Made by a program: the position numbers and the translations under genes. The notes beneath the pieces were generated by a model. That model was not told the DNA's origin. It searched no databases and saw nothing but the letters and a program-made list of their open reading frames with translations. Of a stretch of DNA of 60,936 nucleotides, positions 17,177 to 26,345 are shown one piece after another (the stretch's first letter is position 1; each line of letters starts with the position of its first letter). Source of the DNA: Dehalococcoidia bacterium (GTDB lineage: Bacteria; Chloroflexota; Dehalococcoidia; Lucifugimonadales; Australimonadaceae); the NCBI GenBank assembly GCA_022449765.1, contig JAKUPZ010000011.1, positions 1 to 60,936 on the forward strand. Reading direction: 5' to 3'.

Positions 17177-17884
17177 CTAAGACTTATGGTAAACCGGAAT
17201 TGATGCTCCCGATATCGCTCTTGCATCATCGGAGGCTAAAAACAAAATAACATTGGCTAAATCAAAGGGATTGACCCATTTCCCATAGTTGGCATCTGAC
17301 ATTGAAACTCTATTTGCAGGGGTGTCAACAATGCTTGGTAGAACAGTATTTACAGTAATATCGAAATCTTTGATTTCCTCAGCGACTGATTGTGATAGCA
17401 AAATGACTCCGCCTTTACTGACAGAATAATGTGCAACCATAGGATCTCCTCGCAAGCCGCTACGTGCAGCAATGCTAATTATTCGTCCATAGTTTTGCGT
17501 CTTCATTATTGGAATTACGTTTTTAATTGCAAGGAAAGCTGATTTAAGATTAAGTTCAATGAGAGCATCCCATTGAGATACATCCATGTCTTCAACTGTG
17601 GGGCCAAATTGAAAGCCGCCAGCCACGTTCACAAGCACGTCAACATGCCCAATAGAGTGGGCTTTGGCAAATAATGCTTTGATGGATTGTTCATTAAGAA
17701 CGTCAGTTTTCACAAAAGTTACATTCTCATTGAGTTTTCCCAGAAGTTTTACATCTTCATCACGTGGAGGAACTCGGTCTGCGATAAAAATTCGTGCACC
17801 TTTTGATGCAAATTTTTGAACAACAACGCTACCAACCGCACCGCTACCTCCCGTAACAATCACTACTTTATTATCGAATTTCAT
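17177..17884 (-). CDS. SDR family oxidoreductase
   Basis: A 235-residue classical short-chain dehydrogenase. The cofactor loop is TGGSGAVG (residues 11-18), the NAG-like motif is NVAGG, and the catalytic Tyr153-x-x-x-Lys157 is in YSVSK with a Ser near 137. Asp36 after the second strand favours NAD(H), but the context FIADR is not decisive. It lies downstream of the TctC gene, after a strong terminator, and just before a RidA-like gene. The substrate is unknown, with a hydroxy or keto intermediate likely. Confidence 0.88.
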   Translation of the reverse strand: MKFDNKVVIVTGGSGAVGSVVVQKFASKGARIFIADRVPPRDEDVKLLGKLNENVTFVKTDVLNEQSIKALFAKAHSIGHVDVLVNVAGGFQFGPTVEDMDVSQWDALIELNLKSAFLAIKNVIPIMKTQNYGRIISIAARSGLRGDPMVAHYSVSKGGVILLSQSVAEEIKDFDITVNTVLPSIVDTPANRVSMSDANYGKWVNPFDLANVILFLASDDARAISGASIPVYHKS

Positions 17885-17929
17885 TGTCCACCTAATATTT
17901 CTATATCCTAAGTGTATATACCCTTCAGA

Positions 17930-17965
17930 AAATAAAAAGAGGCTCTTTCGAGCCTCTTTTTATTT
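17930..17965 (-). terminator. Intrinsic terminator after tctC
   Basis: A perfect 16-bp stem (17930-17945 with 17950-17965) with a four-base loop; the core is AGAGGCTC/GAGCCTCT flanked by A- and T-runs. It is positioned 15 bp after the tctC stop on the minus strand. The flanking A/T symmetry would also allow it to act on the plus strand. Confidence 0.9.
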
Positions 17966-17980
17966 TCTATTTACTAAAGA

Positions 17981-19231
17981 TTACGAAGGGAACAGGCTTC
18001 TGTACACCTTCAAAGTTTCTTCAGGTAGTCCGCCCAAACCTTCAATTAACCGTTGAGTTGCATCACCAGTACGCAATCCTACGTCGTAGTTACGTGATTT
18101 CATATCGGCTACGAATGCGTCGCTCTTAACAACGGTTTCAAATGCATCACGCATTGCGGTGACTAACTCATCCGGAGTTTGTGAAGGCATTGCAAATGTT
18201 CTACTAGATGCAGAAATGTTTACGTAAGCATCATAAGTATCGAGATGCGCTTTACTGGCCTTCAATCTTTTCTCTGCAATTTCGCGTACAGGAGCAGCCC
18301 ACGCCCATTTACCGGCACCCTGTCCAGCCTTCACCCATGCTGGGTCAGTCTCTGTATAGAACAAAGGAGTTGCGTAGCCATCTGCCCATTCCGGGTTCAA
18401 AGCAACTTGTGAATCACGACAGGTAGCGGTGATATCAATTTCACCACGATTAAACGCAGCATCCATGTCAGAAGTGCCCGAATATCCGAATACGCGCTCG
18501 AATGGGAATCCCATTTGTACCAATAGCTCAGTCAATGTTGCGTATGTGTCAACTTTACCAATTTGCCCAATGGTGAACTTCTTGCCACCGGCCTTACCTG
18601 CAAAGTAGCCCTCTAGTGCGTTATCGCTCAGTACTGAACTACGTGCACAGAAAACAGTGTCTTGCGGAGTGAAATCAGGTGCTCCTAAGTAGACCACATC
18701 CTTAACAGGATCAAATCCTTCCACGCCATTCAAAATAGCCTGCTGGATAAGTGTTGAGATTATCAGCACAATATCTACTTGGTTATCGCGAAAAGGCTTG
18801 TCTATAACTGACTTAGTTGCAACAAGCGTGTTAGCGCCAGGTCGGTTTGTGACAATCACATTCGGCTTACCCTCAAGGGTAGTTTGAAGGTGTTTTGCAA
18901 AAATTCTTGCAAATGTATCAAATCCACCACCAGGGGAATATCCAACAGTAATTCGCACAGTCTTGCCTTTAAAGCTAACTGGCCCTGCAGGTTGTGCAGG
19001 AACTGGAGTTGCTGTCGGGGCCGCTGCCGCTGCCGCGGGTTTAGGCGTTGGGGTCGCTGCAGGTTTTGGTGTAGCAGTAGGCGCCGCAGCTGCCGGTGCC
19101 GCAGCCGATGTAGCCGGCTTTGGCGTTGGAGTTGGGTCCTCGCCACCACACGCAATAGCAAACATTGCGAAAGCAGCGAACAAGGCCATTAGACCCAAGG
19201 CCTTTCCTGAAAAGATATAACTGATACGCAT
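17981..19231 (-). CDS. TTT transporter substrate-binding lipoprotein (TctC-like)
   Basis: A 416-residue periplasmic-type solute receptor of a tripartite tricarboxylate transporter. The signal sequence ends in the lipobox FAIAC with Cys28 as anchor. A low-complexity linker of repeated TPTPKP and Ala-rich units (about residues 32-85) follows, then the Bug/TctC fold starting at GKTVRITVGYSPGGGFDTFARI. The GYSPGGG and later FGYSGTSDMDAAFNRGEIDITA motifs are typical of the Bug family, which binds di- or tricarboxylates. ATG 19231 is preferred because GGAGGG lies five bases upstream. It follows the fused permease gene on the same strand. Confidence 0.9.
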   Translation of the reverse strand: MRISYIFSGKALGLMALFAAFAMFAIACGGEDPTPTPKPATSAAAPAAAAPTATPKPAATPTPKPAAAAAAPTATPVPAQPAGPVSFKGKTVRITVGYSPGGGFDTFARIFAKHLQTTLEGKPNVIVTNRPGANTLVATKSVIDKPFRDNQVDIVLIISTLIQQAILNGVEGFDPVKDVVYLGAPDFTPQDTVFCARSSVLSDNALEGYFAGKAGGKKFTIGQIGKVDTYATLTELLVQMGFPFERVFGYSGTSDMDAAFNRGEIDITATCRDSQVALNPEWADGYATPLFYTETDPAWVKAGQGAGKWAWAAPVREIAEKRLKASKAHLDTYDAYVNISASSRTFAMPSQTPDELVTAMRDAFETVVKSDAFVADMKSRNYDVGLRTGDATQRLIEGLGGLPEETLKVYRSLFPS

Positions 19232-19323
19232 CAGCCCTCCCTGACTACGAGTCTCACGCGGAGTCATCGCTCCAGCGCGCTGACGGATGCTAGCACGAGA
19301 AAAGCCTCTAGTCTACTAATTTC

Positions 19324-21468
19324 CTAATTTCGGAAAAATTCCGTAATGGTTTCTCTTCCCTTTAGCACATCTGCTATAGGAATTACGTTCTCCAATGCTG
19401 GATCAATCCATGCAATATGAATGATCAAATCAAAAAAGCCATAAATCAGAACCAAGAAAAATGCAGACCACAACAATGCAATCCACCATCTTACTCGTCC
19501 AAATATTCTCAGGAAAAGAAAAACGTATGTAGGTAGAGCTATTTGGAAACCTATAAGCCAAATTGCAAATATTAGGCCTACTGTTGTACCTAAAGCCTTG
19601 AACGTTCTAATTAATAGCACCAAGGTTGAATCATCAGTTACAGTCCTTCCAATATCTAAAATCCTTCTTTTAGATGTGGAAGGGAAAAGAAGATGCCTTG
19701 CTACATAGATAGCTACGAGGATTAAACCTGTAGTCGTTATTATTCTTGGTAGTTTTGCAGCTTCTTCCGTCCAGGAATATGAAGAGTACAAAGAGTAGCC
19801 AAAAGCAATAGCCATAAGCCCTATAAATGCACCACTAGGTGTAAGTGTAAGGCGTTCTTTCAATGATGGCTTGGGGATTGCTGTGCCTTTGCCATCAATC
19901 GATTCTCCAGTAGTGTTTTGCTGGAATTGGGCTTCTTGGGTTCTTCCCACATTCCGTTGCATCCAAAGAGTGTACCCAGCAGTACCAAGCGCAATCAGAA
20001 TTATCAGCAAAACTGGAATTCGGCTAAAGAGCCCAAAATCAATACCAATGGGCTTACTGCTATCTAGGCTAATCATACCGAACGTCTTACTTGCAATTCC
20101 GTAATATTTTTCAACTATCCCACCAAGAATTACGGATATGACAATTGGAGGGCGAGGCCATCCAAAAGTTTTCATAAAATATCCTAAGCCTCCAAAACCA
20201 AGCATGACGACAAGATCTTGAATTCTGAATGATGCTTGAAATGCTGCAATCGTCATAATTGCCAAAATAATAGGAACGAGAATATTAGGAGGAACAAAGG
20301 CAATTCTTGTTAATGTTGGTGTAAAACCTAGCGCCAGGCCAGTACCTAAAATGTTTGCCAGTACCAAAGAAAAGGCAATAGTCAGAGTCAAGCTTAGGTT
20401 CTCATTGAGCATAGACGGACCAGGTTGTACATCAAGTATTACAAGTAAGCCCAAGAAAATTGCCATCCCAACGGAACCAGGAACTCCAAAGAAAAGAGTT
20501 GGAACAAGCTGGCCACCATCAACCGCGTTATTGGAAGATTCTGGTGCAATAACTCCCCTCACGTCACCCGTACCGAAAGTTTCAGTACCTCCTTTTACGG
20601 TTTGCCGGGCGGATGCATATGCTAGCCATTGAGCAAGAGAGCCACCTATGCCAGGTAAAACTCCAACAAATACTCCCAAACCTGCTGAGCGAAATACAAG
20701 AGGCCAGTTCTTCAGAACCGCACGCATCCCTTCTAGACGCTGCGATGCAGTGCTAACCTCTGCTGTAGACTGTCTAGAAACTGCTACATTTCCAATTAAC
20801 ATATCAAAAAATTCGGGAAGCGCGAATAAACCAATTACCACTGGTACTATATGAAATCCGTCCCACAAATAATCAAATCCGAAAGTGAGCCTTTGCACAC
20901 CAGTGGAGTCGTCAAACCCTACTAATGCAATTAACAAGCCAAGGCAGCCTGCCATCAATCCGCGTACGAGTGCGCCACTACTTACAATGCCTACGACACC
21001 AACTGCAACCAGCCCTAAAACAAAAAATTCCGCAGCGCTAAAAGAGTTAACAACTGTTCTTGCAGCGGGAATAGTTATGAATAGGAAAATTCCCCCCACA
21101 ATGCCACCAATCATTGAGGCAAAGTATGCAGCTGAAAGTGCTACACCTGCCTTACCTTGCCTTGCAAGTGGATTCCCATCCAATATCGTTGCCTGACCAG
21201 ATGTAGATCCAGGCATTCCGAGCAGTACCGCCGGCAAAGTGTCTCCGGTAGAAACAGTAGCGACCATTCCTACCGCAAGAGGCAGCGCAATATAGGGATC
21301 TTGCCCGTAAGCAAATCCAAGAAGCACAACAAGACTTGGTACTGCACCCCCAGGCATAGCCCCGTTGAGGACGCCCACAGCAACTCCCACCATTAAGGCC
21401 AGCATAACTTGCCAGCTGGCCATTTGGTTTAATGCTTCACTTGCTGCCTCAAGCATTCCAATCTCCAT
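19324..21468 (-). CDS. TTT transporter permease, TctA-TctB fusion
   Basis: A 714-residue polytopic protein. Residues about 1-505 are the large TctA permease (about 12 helices; signature GAMPGGAVPSLVVLLGFAYG near 36-55 and a second MPGSTSGQATILDG block). Residues about 550-714 are a four-helix TctB/DUF1468 domain (PSGAFIGLMAIAFGYSLYSS onwards). TctA and TctB are normally separate, as they are at 50116-52185 in this window; here the small subunit is fused to the C-terminus. It would import carboxylates with cations, together with the TctC lipoprotein encoded next. A second in-frame ATG four codons in has a better ribosome-binding site. Confidence 0.9.
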   Translation of the reverse strand: MEIGMLEAASEALNQMASWQVMLALMVGVAVGVLNGAMPGGAVPSLVVLLGFAYGQDPYIALPLAVGMVATVSTGDTLPAVLLGMPGSTSGQATILDGNPLARQGKAGVALSAAYFASMIGGIVGGIFLFITIPAARTVVNSFSAAEFFVLGLVAVGVVGIVSSGALVRGLMAGCLGLLIALVGFDDSTGVQRLTFGFDYLWDGFHIVPVVIGLFALPEFFDMLIGNVAVSRQSTAEVSTASQRLEGMRAVLKNWPLVFRSAGLGVFVGVLPGIGGSLAQWLAYASARQTVKGGTETFGTGDVRGVIAPESSNNAVDGGQLVPTLFFGVPGSVGMAIFLGLLVILDVQPGPSMLNENLSLTLTIAFSLVLANILGTGLALGFTPTLTRIAFVPPNILVPIILAIMTIAAFQASFRIQDLVVMLGFGGLGYFMKTFGWPRPPIVISVILGGIVEKYYGIASKTFGMISLDSSKPIGIDFGLFSRIPVLLIILIALGTAGYTLWMQRNVGRTQEAQFQQNTTGESIDGKGTAIPKPSLKERLTLTPSGAFIGLMAIAFGYSLYSSYSWTEEAAKLPRIITTTGLILVAIYVARHLLFPSTSKRRILDIGRTVTDDSTLVLLIRTFKALGTTVGLIFAIWLIGFQIALPTYVFLFLRIFGRVRWWIALLWSAFFLVLIYGFFDLIIHIAWIDPALENVIPIADVLKGRETITEFFRN

Positions 21469-21491
21469 TCCCTAACATTATCTATTTATTT

Positions 21492-22475
21492 CTACTGATC
21501 CATTGTGTTCTTTGCAAAGACTTCTTCTAGCTTAGCCAGTTTAGGAGTCAGTCCTTGCTCGAAAGAATACTGAGCAGCCGTTTCAAGTACTAACTTATTC
21601 GCACGTATACCATGTTGAACAAGAGGAGTTCTTATCGCATCTGGAGTAATTAACCCTGTCTCAACATAGTAATCAACGTGCTCCATACGTTCTCTATTAA
21701 TGATGTCATTCGCTTTATTAAATGCTTTCATCAAATTGAGAATAACCCAAGGGTGTTCTTCAGCGATTTCACGTTTAATTACCATCCCGTGATTAATAGG
21801 ATATATGCCTGTTTTTTCGTAATATCGAATACCTTCTGCCCTGTTGTCTGGGAAAATTGAAGATATATCAGGGTGGTTCCACAAGTCAGCGGTGCTTCTA
21901 TCAATAAGGTTTGGGTCAACAATGTAAAGCAATGTCGCATCAAGCTCGCCCGAAAGCATCATTGTCCCAATATTTTTTTCCAGTGGAATCTGGTTAACGG
22001 TTACTCCTTCAGGAGGCTTGAATCCTGTGGACCCTCCATGGCTTTGCTCCGGCACTCGCTCCATAAAAAATTCCATGTCCTTCGGCTCAACACCGAATTC
22101 ATGCTGAAGAATACCTCGCGTCCAAAGAGCGGCTGTCTGCTGGTATTCAGGGACTCCAACTCTTTTACCTTTGAGATCGGATGGGTCTTTAATACCGGCA
22201 TCTTTCCTTATTAACATTCCCGTATGGAAAAAGCGACGAGTAGTAAAAATAGGGAGGCCAACCCATCGGTTATCCCCTGCAGCCTGTGCCATAATTAACG
22301 ATGAAAATGACATTTCAGATACGTCAAAATCACCGAATTTCAATTGGCGCCAAAAAAGCTCCGATGCATGAACAGGACTAGGCACTAAATTAATACCATC
22401 AGCCTTTACTCTGCCATCAAAAATTGGCCATGTCCTCGGGTTTGATGCCATACCTAAACTAAGTTGAATATCCAT
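21492..22475 (-). CDS. 4,5-dihydroxyphthalate decarboxylase-like protein (PBP2/NMT1 fold)
   Basis: A 327-residue protein resembling the 4,5-dihydroxyphthalate decarboxylase (Pht5) group, which shares the type-2 periplasmic-binding fold. Supporting motifs are RTWPIFDGRVKADGINL, FDVSEMSFSSLIMAQAAGD, FFHTGMLIRKDAGIKDPSDLKGKRVGVPEYQQTAALWTRGIL and the late NPWVILNL-like segment. No signal peptide is visible, supporting a cytoplasmic enzyme rather than an ABC receptor. ATG 22475 has GGAGGA seven bases upstream. It lies between an aldo/keto reductase and the TTT permease, consistent with decarboxylation of an imported aromatic dicarboxylate. A ligand-binding role cannot be excluded. Confidence 0.75.
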   Translation of the reverse strand: MDIQLSLGMASNPRTWPIFDGRVKADGINLVPSPVHASELFWRQLKFGDFDVSEMSFSSLIMAQAAGDNRWVGLPIFTTRRFFHTGMLIRKDAGIKDPSDLKGKRVGVPEYQQTAALWTRGILQHEFGVEPKDMEFFMERVPEQSHGGSTGFKPPEGVTVNQIPLEKNIGTMMLSGELDATLLYIVDPNLIDRSTADLWNHPDISSIFPDNRAEGIRYYEKTGIYPINHGMVIKREIAEEHPWVILNLMKAFNKANDIINRERMEHVDYYVETGLITPDAIRTPLVQHGIRANKLVLETAAQYSFEQGLTPKLAKLEEVFAKNTMDQ

Positions 22476-22495
22476 TACATTTCCTCCATTGAGTA

Positions 22496-23545
22496 TTACA
22501 GTCCTGAAATAAATTGTTCTTCCTGATCCCACTTACCGACATTGGAGCGCCATACCATATCAAGGCGCGCCATATCCTCATCGTTCAGCGCATCCGCGCC
22601 AGAACATCCCACTGCTTCTTCTAAATGAGCCAATTCTGAAAATCCGCCAAGGACTGTCGTCACTGTCTCGTCCTGGAGAATAAACCTGTAAGCTGCTTCA
22701 GATAATGTCTGTCCTTTCCTTGATAAAAAGGAAAATGGTAAAGCACGTTGAACCATTGCTTGGTACATATCAGCATTTCGAGTAAGTCCGCCTCCCGCAA
22801 GCTGATGCCTTCCACCGCCATTAACTGCGTGATCAGTAAGTACCCCTCCGGCAAGCGGGCGGATCACGGCAGTGCCAACACCTAGCTCATGCGCTCGAAT
22901 AAGGAATTGCCCGTAGTCGTGCTGAACATCTAATCCATCAGGCGTCGGTAAACCCGCTGTCGGGTTCAATAGATCGTACCAGACGTTTAGCATATGGAAT
23001 TCCTGTGTTTCTAGAAGAGTGAGTACTGCTTCAGCATCAGCATCTTCGTTTGCAAATCCAAAAAACCGAGTCTTCCCGGCCCTTCTTAATCTTTCCAGTC
23101 CTTCTAATGCACCTTCAGCTCCCAGATAGTCATCTAAACCAACGTGAATCCATCCTGGAACAGTAGTATCTGTCTCAATACTTGGAGGATTATGGATTTG
23201 TACAATGTCCACGTGGTCGAGCTGCAATCGCTTGAGAGAGTCTTCGACTGACTCAACTACAGCATCTGCAATATGGTCTAATTCATCTGGCATTATTTCC
23301 ACTTTAGTAGCTATGACTGGGCGAAATCCTATTTCCCGCATGGCTTTACCGATATTAATCTCGGCGAGGCCTTTGCCATAATCCGGAGAAGTGTCAAAAT
23401 AATTGATTCCTAGTTCAAGGGCTCTTTCGATCGCTTTTATTTGCTCCTTAGGCTCCGCCTTAACGAGCAATCCGGCATTGTCTCCTGACCCAAATCCAAT
23501 TTCAGACACACGAATGCCTGTGTTTCCCATTTCACGATATCTCAA
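22496..23545 (-). CDS. Aldo/keto reductase
   Basis: A 349-residue (beta/alpha)8 NADPH-dependent oxidoreductase with the complete catalytic tetrad: Asp51, Tyr56 (FDTSPDYGKG), Lys81 (ATKVEI) and His118 (VQIHNPP). A long insert after the fifth strand (TPDGLDVQHDYGQF) and the C-terminal LGGFSELAHLEEAV cofactor loop fit the family of aryl-alcohol or L-fucose-type dehydrogenases. It is the second gene of a minus-strand run ThDP enzyme - AKR - decarboxylase - TTT permease. The substrate is unassigned. Confidence 0.9.
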   Translation of the reverse strand: MRYREMGNTGIRVSEIGFGSGDNAGLLVKAEPKEQIKAIERALELGINYFDTSPDYGKGLAEINIGKAMREIGFRPVIATKVEIMPDELDHIADAVVESVEDSLKRLQLDHVDIVQIHNPPSIETDTTVPGWIHVGLDDYLGAEGALEGLERLRRAGKTRFFGFANEDADAEAVLTLLETQEFHMLNVWYDLLNPTAGLPTPDGLDVQHDYGQFLIRAHELGVGTAVIRPLAGGVLTDHAVNGGGRHQLAGGGLTRNADMYQAMVQRALPFSFLSRKGQTLSEAAYRFILQDETVTTVLGGFSELAHLEEAVGCSGADALNDEDMARLDMVWRSNVGKWDQEEQFISGL

Positions 23546-23652
23546 TGCAATCCTCCGAATCTAACGGTCTAATGACCGCGCTATCTAACGCTGTAGAAAG
23601 AAAAGTGTCAACTCTCAATAGCGGCTATCAAAATATATAGGAAGAAAATATT

Positions 23653-25368
23653 TTATAAACCCCCGCCTGCCTTCCTATTCTCAACAACTGCTTGAGCACG
23701 AGGGCTAATCTGGCTCTGAACAATGATATTAAGAAGAGCAGGACCTTCGCAATTGATAGCTCTTAATAATGCAGGCTCAAGTTCTTCCGGACTCTCTACT
23801 AGCTCTCCATGTGCGCCGAGGCCTTGAGCAACTAAGTCGTACCTAGAATGGGCAAGGTCAGTGATCACGGGTTTTCCATAAAGCCCTATTTGCAAGTTTT
23901 TATCAATGCCCCATGCCGCATCATTCCCTACTAAGAATATTACTTTTAACTTATGCCTAACTGCCGTATCAATTTCCATAGCATTGAACCCGAAGGCGCC
24001 GTCTCCTGTGATGCAGAACACTCTGGCTTCTGGCCTGGCTAGTTTTGCGGCAATTGATACCGGAACTGCCTGCCCTAACATCCCAAGATTTGGAAGGTAA
24101 TACCAACTGCGTGGAGCTTTTGCAGGAAGATATGCTCTTCCGTAATAGGCATAGTCACCTCCGTCAAAAACTATTACATCATCATCCTTTAATTGCTTAG
24201 CTAAAGTGTGATGAACAAACATTGATCGCAGAGGGGTTTCTTTCGTAATAAACTGCTCCAAGTATTCTCTATGATTTCTAACAGTGTCGCGGAATTTCTG
24301 AACCCAGTCGCCTGGTTGATCCCAGTTATATTTAATCGCTTCTTCCTGAAGCTGAGAAACAATTGGGCCTATATCTCCTACTAGAGATAGTTCTACTCCT
24401 CGATTCCTGCCTATTTGGATAGGGTCAGTTTCAATTTGTATCACCTTTGCTTGGTCTGGAATTACTGGTTTGGAACCAAAACCAATAGTAAAATCTAATA
24501 GTTTACCAAGGAAAAGAATCACATCCGAGTCTTTAATTAAATTGGCTGCAGTGTGCTGGCTAAGATCAAAAAAACCAAAACAAAAGGGATGTTCATCAGA
24601 AACAATCCCACGAGCTGCCTCTTCTGTCATAAATGGGATTCGAGTCGTCTCAATAAATTTCTCAAAGATTTTCGTCCAGTCGCCGTAAGATGACGGGGTG
24701 CTGGCTACGATAATTGGCCGTGCCGCGTTATTGAGAATCTGAATCGCATTCACAATCGAATCATTACTTGCAGTTATTGGTGTTACTCTTTTGTAAGTAT
24801 CAGCCTGATAAAAAGTAACCTCATTCTCTTCCACTTCAGCGCTCTGCACATCTACGGGCACTGTCAAATGCACTGGACCACGCCTGCCTTCAAATGCAGT
24901 ACGTATTGCAGTTGTCATTAAATCCGGAATCCTTCGAGGGTCGTGTGCAAGCCAAGCTCCCTTAGTAACGGTTCTTGCAATTCCAACCTGATCTATCTCT
25001 TGCATAATGCCACGGTGGTAATTTCTCAAATCCGATGAGCCGGCGATATTCAGTATTGGGCTTTCTGTCGACATAGCGTTAATCAGCCCAGGTATTGCAT
25101 TCGCATGACCGGGTGTAGTTACTGCAACAACTCCCAAGTTGCCTGTCATTCTTGCCCAGGTTTCTGCCATATGAACTGCTGCCTGCTCATGCCTACAATC
25201 AATTAAAGTAAATCCTTCGTCATCCAAAATATCTAACAGTGGCAGGATATGGTCACCTGCAAGAGTAAAGATGGTATCAACACCTTCCATTCTCAGGGAA
25301 TTCGTTATTATTTGAGCGCCGTTAATTTTCAAAAGCGGTTCCTTCAATCCTTCTAATCCATTCTTCAT
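23653..25368 (-). CDS. Thiamine diphosphate-dependent enzyme, acetolactate synthase large-subunit-like
   Basis: A 571-residue member of the acetolactate synthase/benzaldehyde lyase superfamily with all three domains. The N-terminal Pyr domain has the catalytic Glu in RHEQAAVHMAETWARMTG (about residue 60). The central Rossmann domain has PIIVASTPSSYGDW. The C-terminal PP domain has the ThDP/Mg motif GDGAFGFNAMEIDTAVRHKLKVIFLVGND. No regulatory small subunit gene is adjacent, so this is more likely a catabolic carboligase or decarboxylase (for example oxalyl-CoA or aromatic 2-oxoacid type) than IlvB. It probably leads the minus-strand unit ending at tctC. Confidence 0.85.
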   Translation of the reverse strand: MKNGLEGLKEPLLKINGAQIITNSLRMEGVDTIFTLAGDHILPLLDILDDEGFTLIDCRHEQAAVHMAETWARMTGNLGVVAVTTPGHANAIPGLINAMSTESPILNIAGSSDLRNYHRGIMQEIDQVGIARTVTKGAWLAHDPRRIPDLMTTAIRTAFEGRRGPVHLTVPVDVQSAEVEENEVTFYQADTYKRVTPITASNDSIVNAIQILNNAARPIIVASTPSSYGDWTKIFEKFIETTRIPFMTEEAARGIVSDEHPFCFGFFDLSQHTAANLIKDSDVILFLGKLLDFTIGFGSKPVIPDQAKVIQIETDPIQIGRNRGVELSLVGDIGPIVSQLQEEAIKYNWDQPGDWVQKFRDTVRNHREYLEQFITKETPLRSMFVHHTLAKQLKDDDVIVFDGGDYAYYGRAYLPAKAPRSWYYLPNLGMLGQAVPVSIAAKLARPEARVFCITGDGAFGFNAMEIDTAVRHKLKVIFLVGNDAAWGIDKNLQIGLYGKPVITDLAHSRYDLVAQGLGAHGELVESPEELEPALLRAINCEGPALLNIIVQSQISPRAQAVVENRKAGGGL

Positions 25369-25450
25369 GGATGCTAGCAGTAGAGGATTTGTCGAGCAAT
25401 TAGTTGAGTTCTTGGCACAAAAAATATGAAAATAACAATAAGAGGTGAAT

Positions 25451-25798
25451 ATGAGTTCTTTATCTAGTGAAAACTGCGTGGAAATGACATCAGGTGCGAA
25501 GCTTTGTCCTACTGATGAAGCAAAATCTTACAAAGGCGAAATCCCCGATTGGCATATTATTTTTGATGGCATGGAAAAACTTGAACGTACTTTTGAGTTC
25601 GACAGTTTTGCAGAAGCCTTGGAATTTACAAACAAAATCGGAGATGAAGCAGAGAATCAAGGTCACCATCCCAAGCTCATCACTGAATGGGGTAAAACTA
25701 CAGTGACATGGTGGACTCATTTTTTAGGCGGCCTGCATAAAAATGACTTCATTATGGCAGCCCGCACTGATTCTTTAGCTGAAAAGAAGTCTTGTTAA
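25451..25798 (+). CDS. phhB: Pterin-4a-carbinolamine dehydratase
   Basis: A 115-residue dehydratase (PCD/DCoH family) that removes water from 4a-hydroxytetrahydropterin, usually made by aromatic amino acid hydroxylases; some members act in Moco metabolism instead. The family motif is clear: FEFDSFAEALEFTNKIGDEAENQGHHPKL, then WWTHFLGGLHKNDFIMAARTD, with the paired histidines GHHP and the second TH. ATG 25451 has AGAGG just upstream. No pterin-dependent hydroxylase is visible in this window. It lies nine bases before a RidA-like gene on the same strand. Confidence 0.9.
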   Translation: MSSLSSENCVEMTSGAKLCPTDEAKSYKGEIPDWHIIFDGMEKLERTFEFDSFAEALEFTNKIGDEAENQGHHPKLITEWGKTTVTWWTHFLGGLHKNDFIMAARTDSLAEKKSC

Positions 25799-25807
25799 GG
25801 AGTTCAT

Positions 25808-26269
25808 ATGTCATTAATAGAGTCAAAATTATCTGCAATGGGCTTGGAATTGCCAGAGCACGTAGCTCCAGCCGGAAGCTATCTAGTTGGATATAAAACA
25901 GGAAATTTAGTTTTTACTTCCGCAGTAGGGCCTCGTACAAATGATTCCAATATTACTGGCGTCATGGGGCTTGATTGTTCAGAAGAGGATGGATATGAGG
26001 CTGCCAGACGTACTTGCTTAAGAATTCTCAGTAATGTCAAAAGTATTATTGGTGATTTAGACAAAATCACGCATGTGGTGAAAATTTTTGGGATGGTACA
26101 AGCAGCTCCTCAATTCAACGATTACGCAAAAATTGTCAATGGTTGTTCGGACTTACTTGTTGAGCTGTATGGGGAAGCGGGTAAGCACGCAAGAAGTTCA
26201 ATGGGCGTAACACGAAATCCTTTTGACGGAGTGATTTCTATCGACGCCATTTTTGAAGTTACTGATTAA
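25808..26269 (+). CDS. RidA family protein
   Basis: A 153-residue RidA/YjgF-fold protein with FTSAVGPRTNDSNITGVMGLD, RTCLRILSNVKSIIGDLDKITHVVKIFG and the C-terminal RSSMGVTRNPFDGVISIDAIFEV. Unlike the RidA at 16762-17157 it keeps the arginine in the HARSSMGV segment expected for imine/enamine deaminase activity. AAGGAG lies before the ATG. It forms a two-gene unit with phhB and ends before a bidirectional terminator. Confidence 0.9.
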   Translation: MSLIESKLSAMGLELPEHVAPAGSYLVGYKTGNLVFTSAVGPRTNDSNITGVMGLDCSEEDGYEAARRTCLRILSNVKSIIGDLDKITHVVKIFGMVQAAPQFNDYAKIVNGCSDLLVELYGEAGKHARSSMGVTRNPFDGVISIDAIFEVTD

Positions 26270-26292
26270 ATATGTTCGCATCCAGTGATAAG

Positions 26293-26329
26293 AAAAGACC
26301 ACAGATGCCTAAATAATCTGTGGTCTTTT
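26293..26329. terminator. Bidirectional intrinsic terminator
   Basis: AAAAGACCACAGAT (26293-26306) pairs exactly with 26316-26329 around a nine-base loop, with A-runs and T-runs at both ends. It sits between the convergent RidA gene (end 26269) and the amidohydrolase gene (end 26346) and can serve both. Confidence 0.9.
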
Positions 26330-26345
26330 GCCTTAATCCTGCAAA

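Noticed and set aside
18856-19220. Open frames on both strands rich in Arg/Leu or Ala/Gly/Val
   Set aside because: They are shadows of the low-complexity Ala/Pro/Thr/Lys linker of the TctC lipoprotein, have biased composition and no ribosome-binding site.
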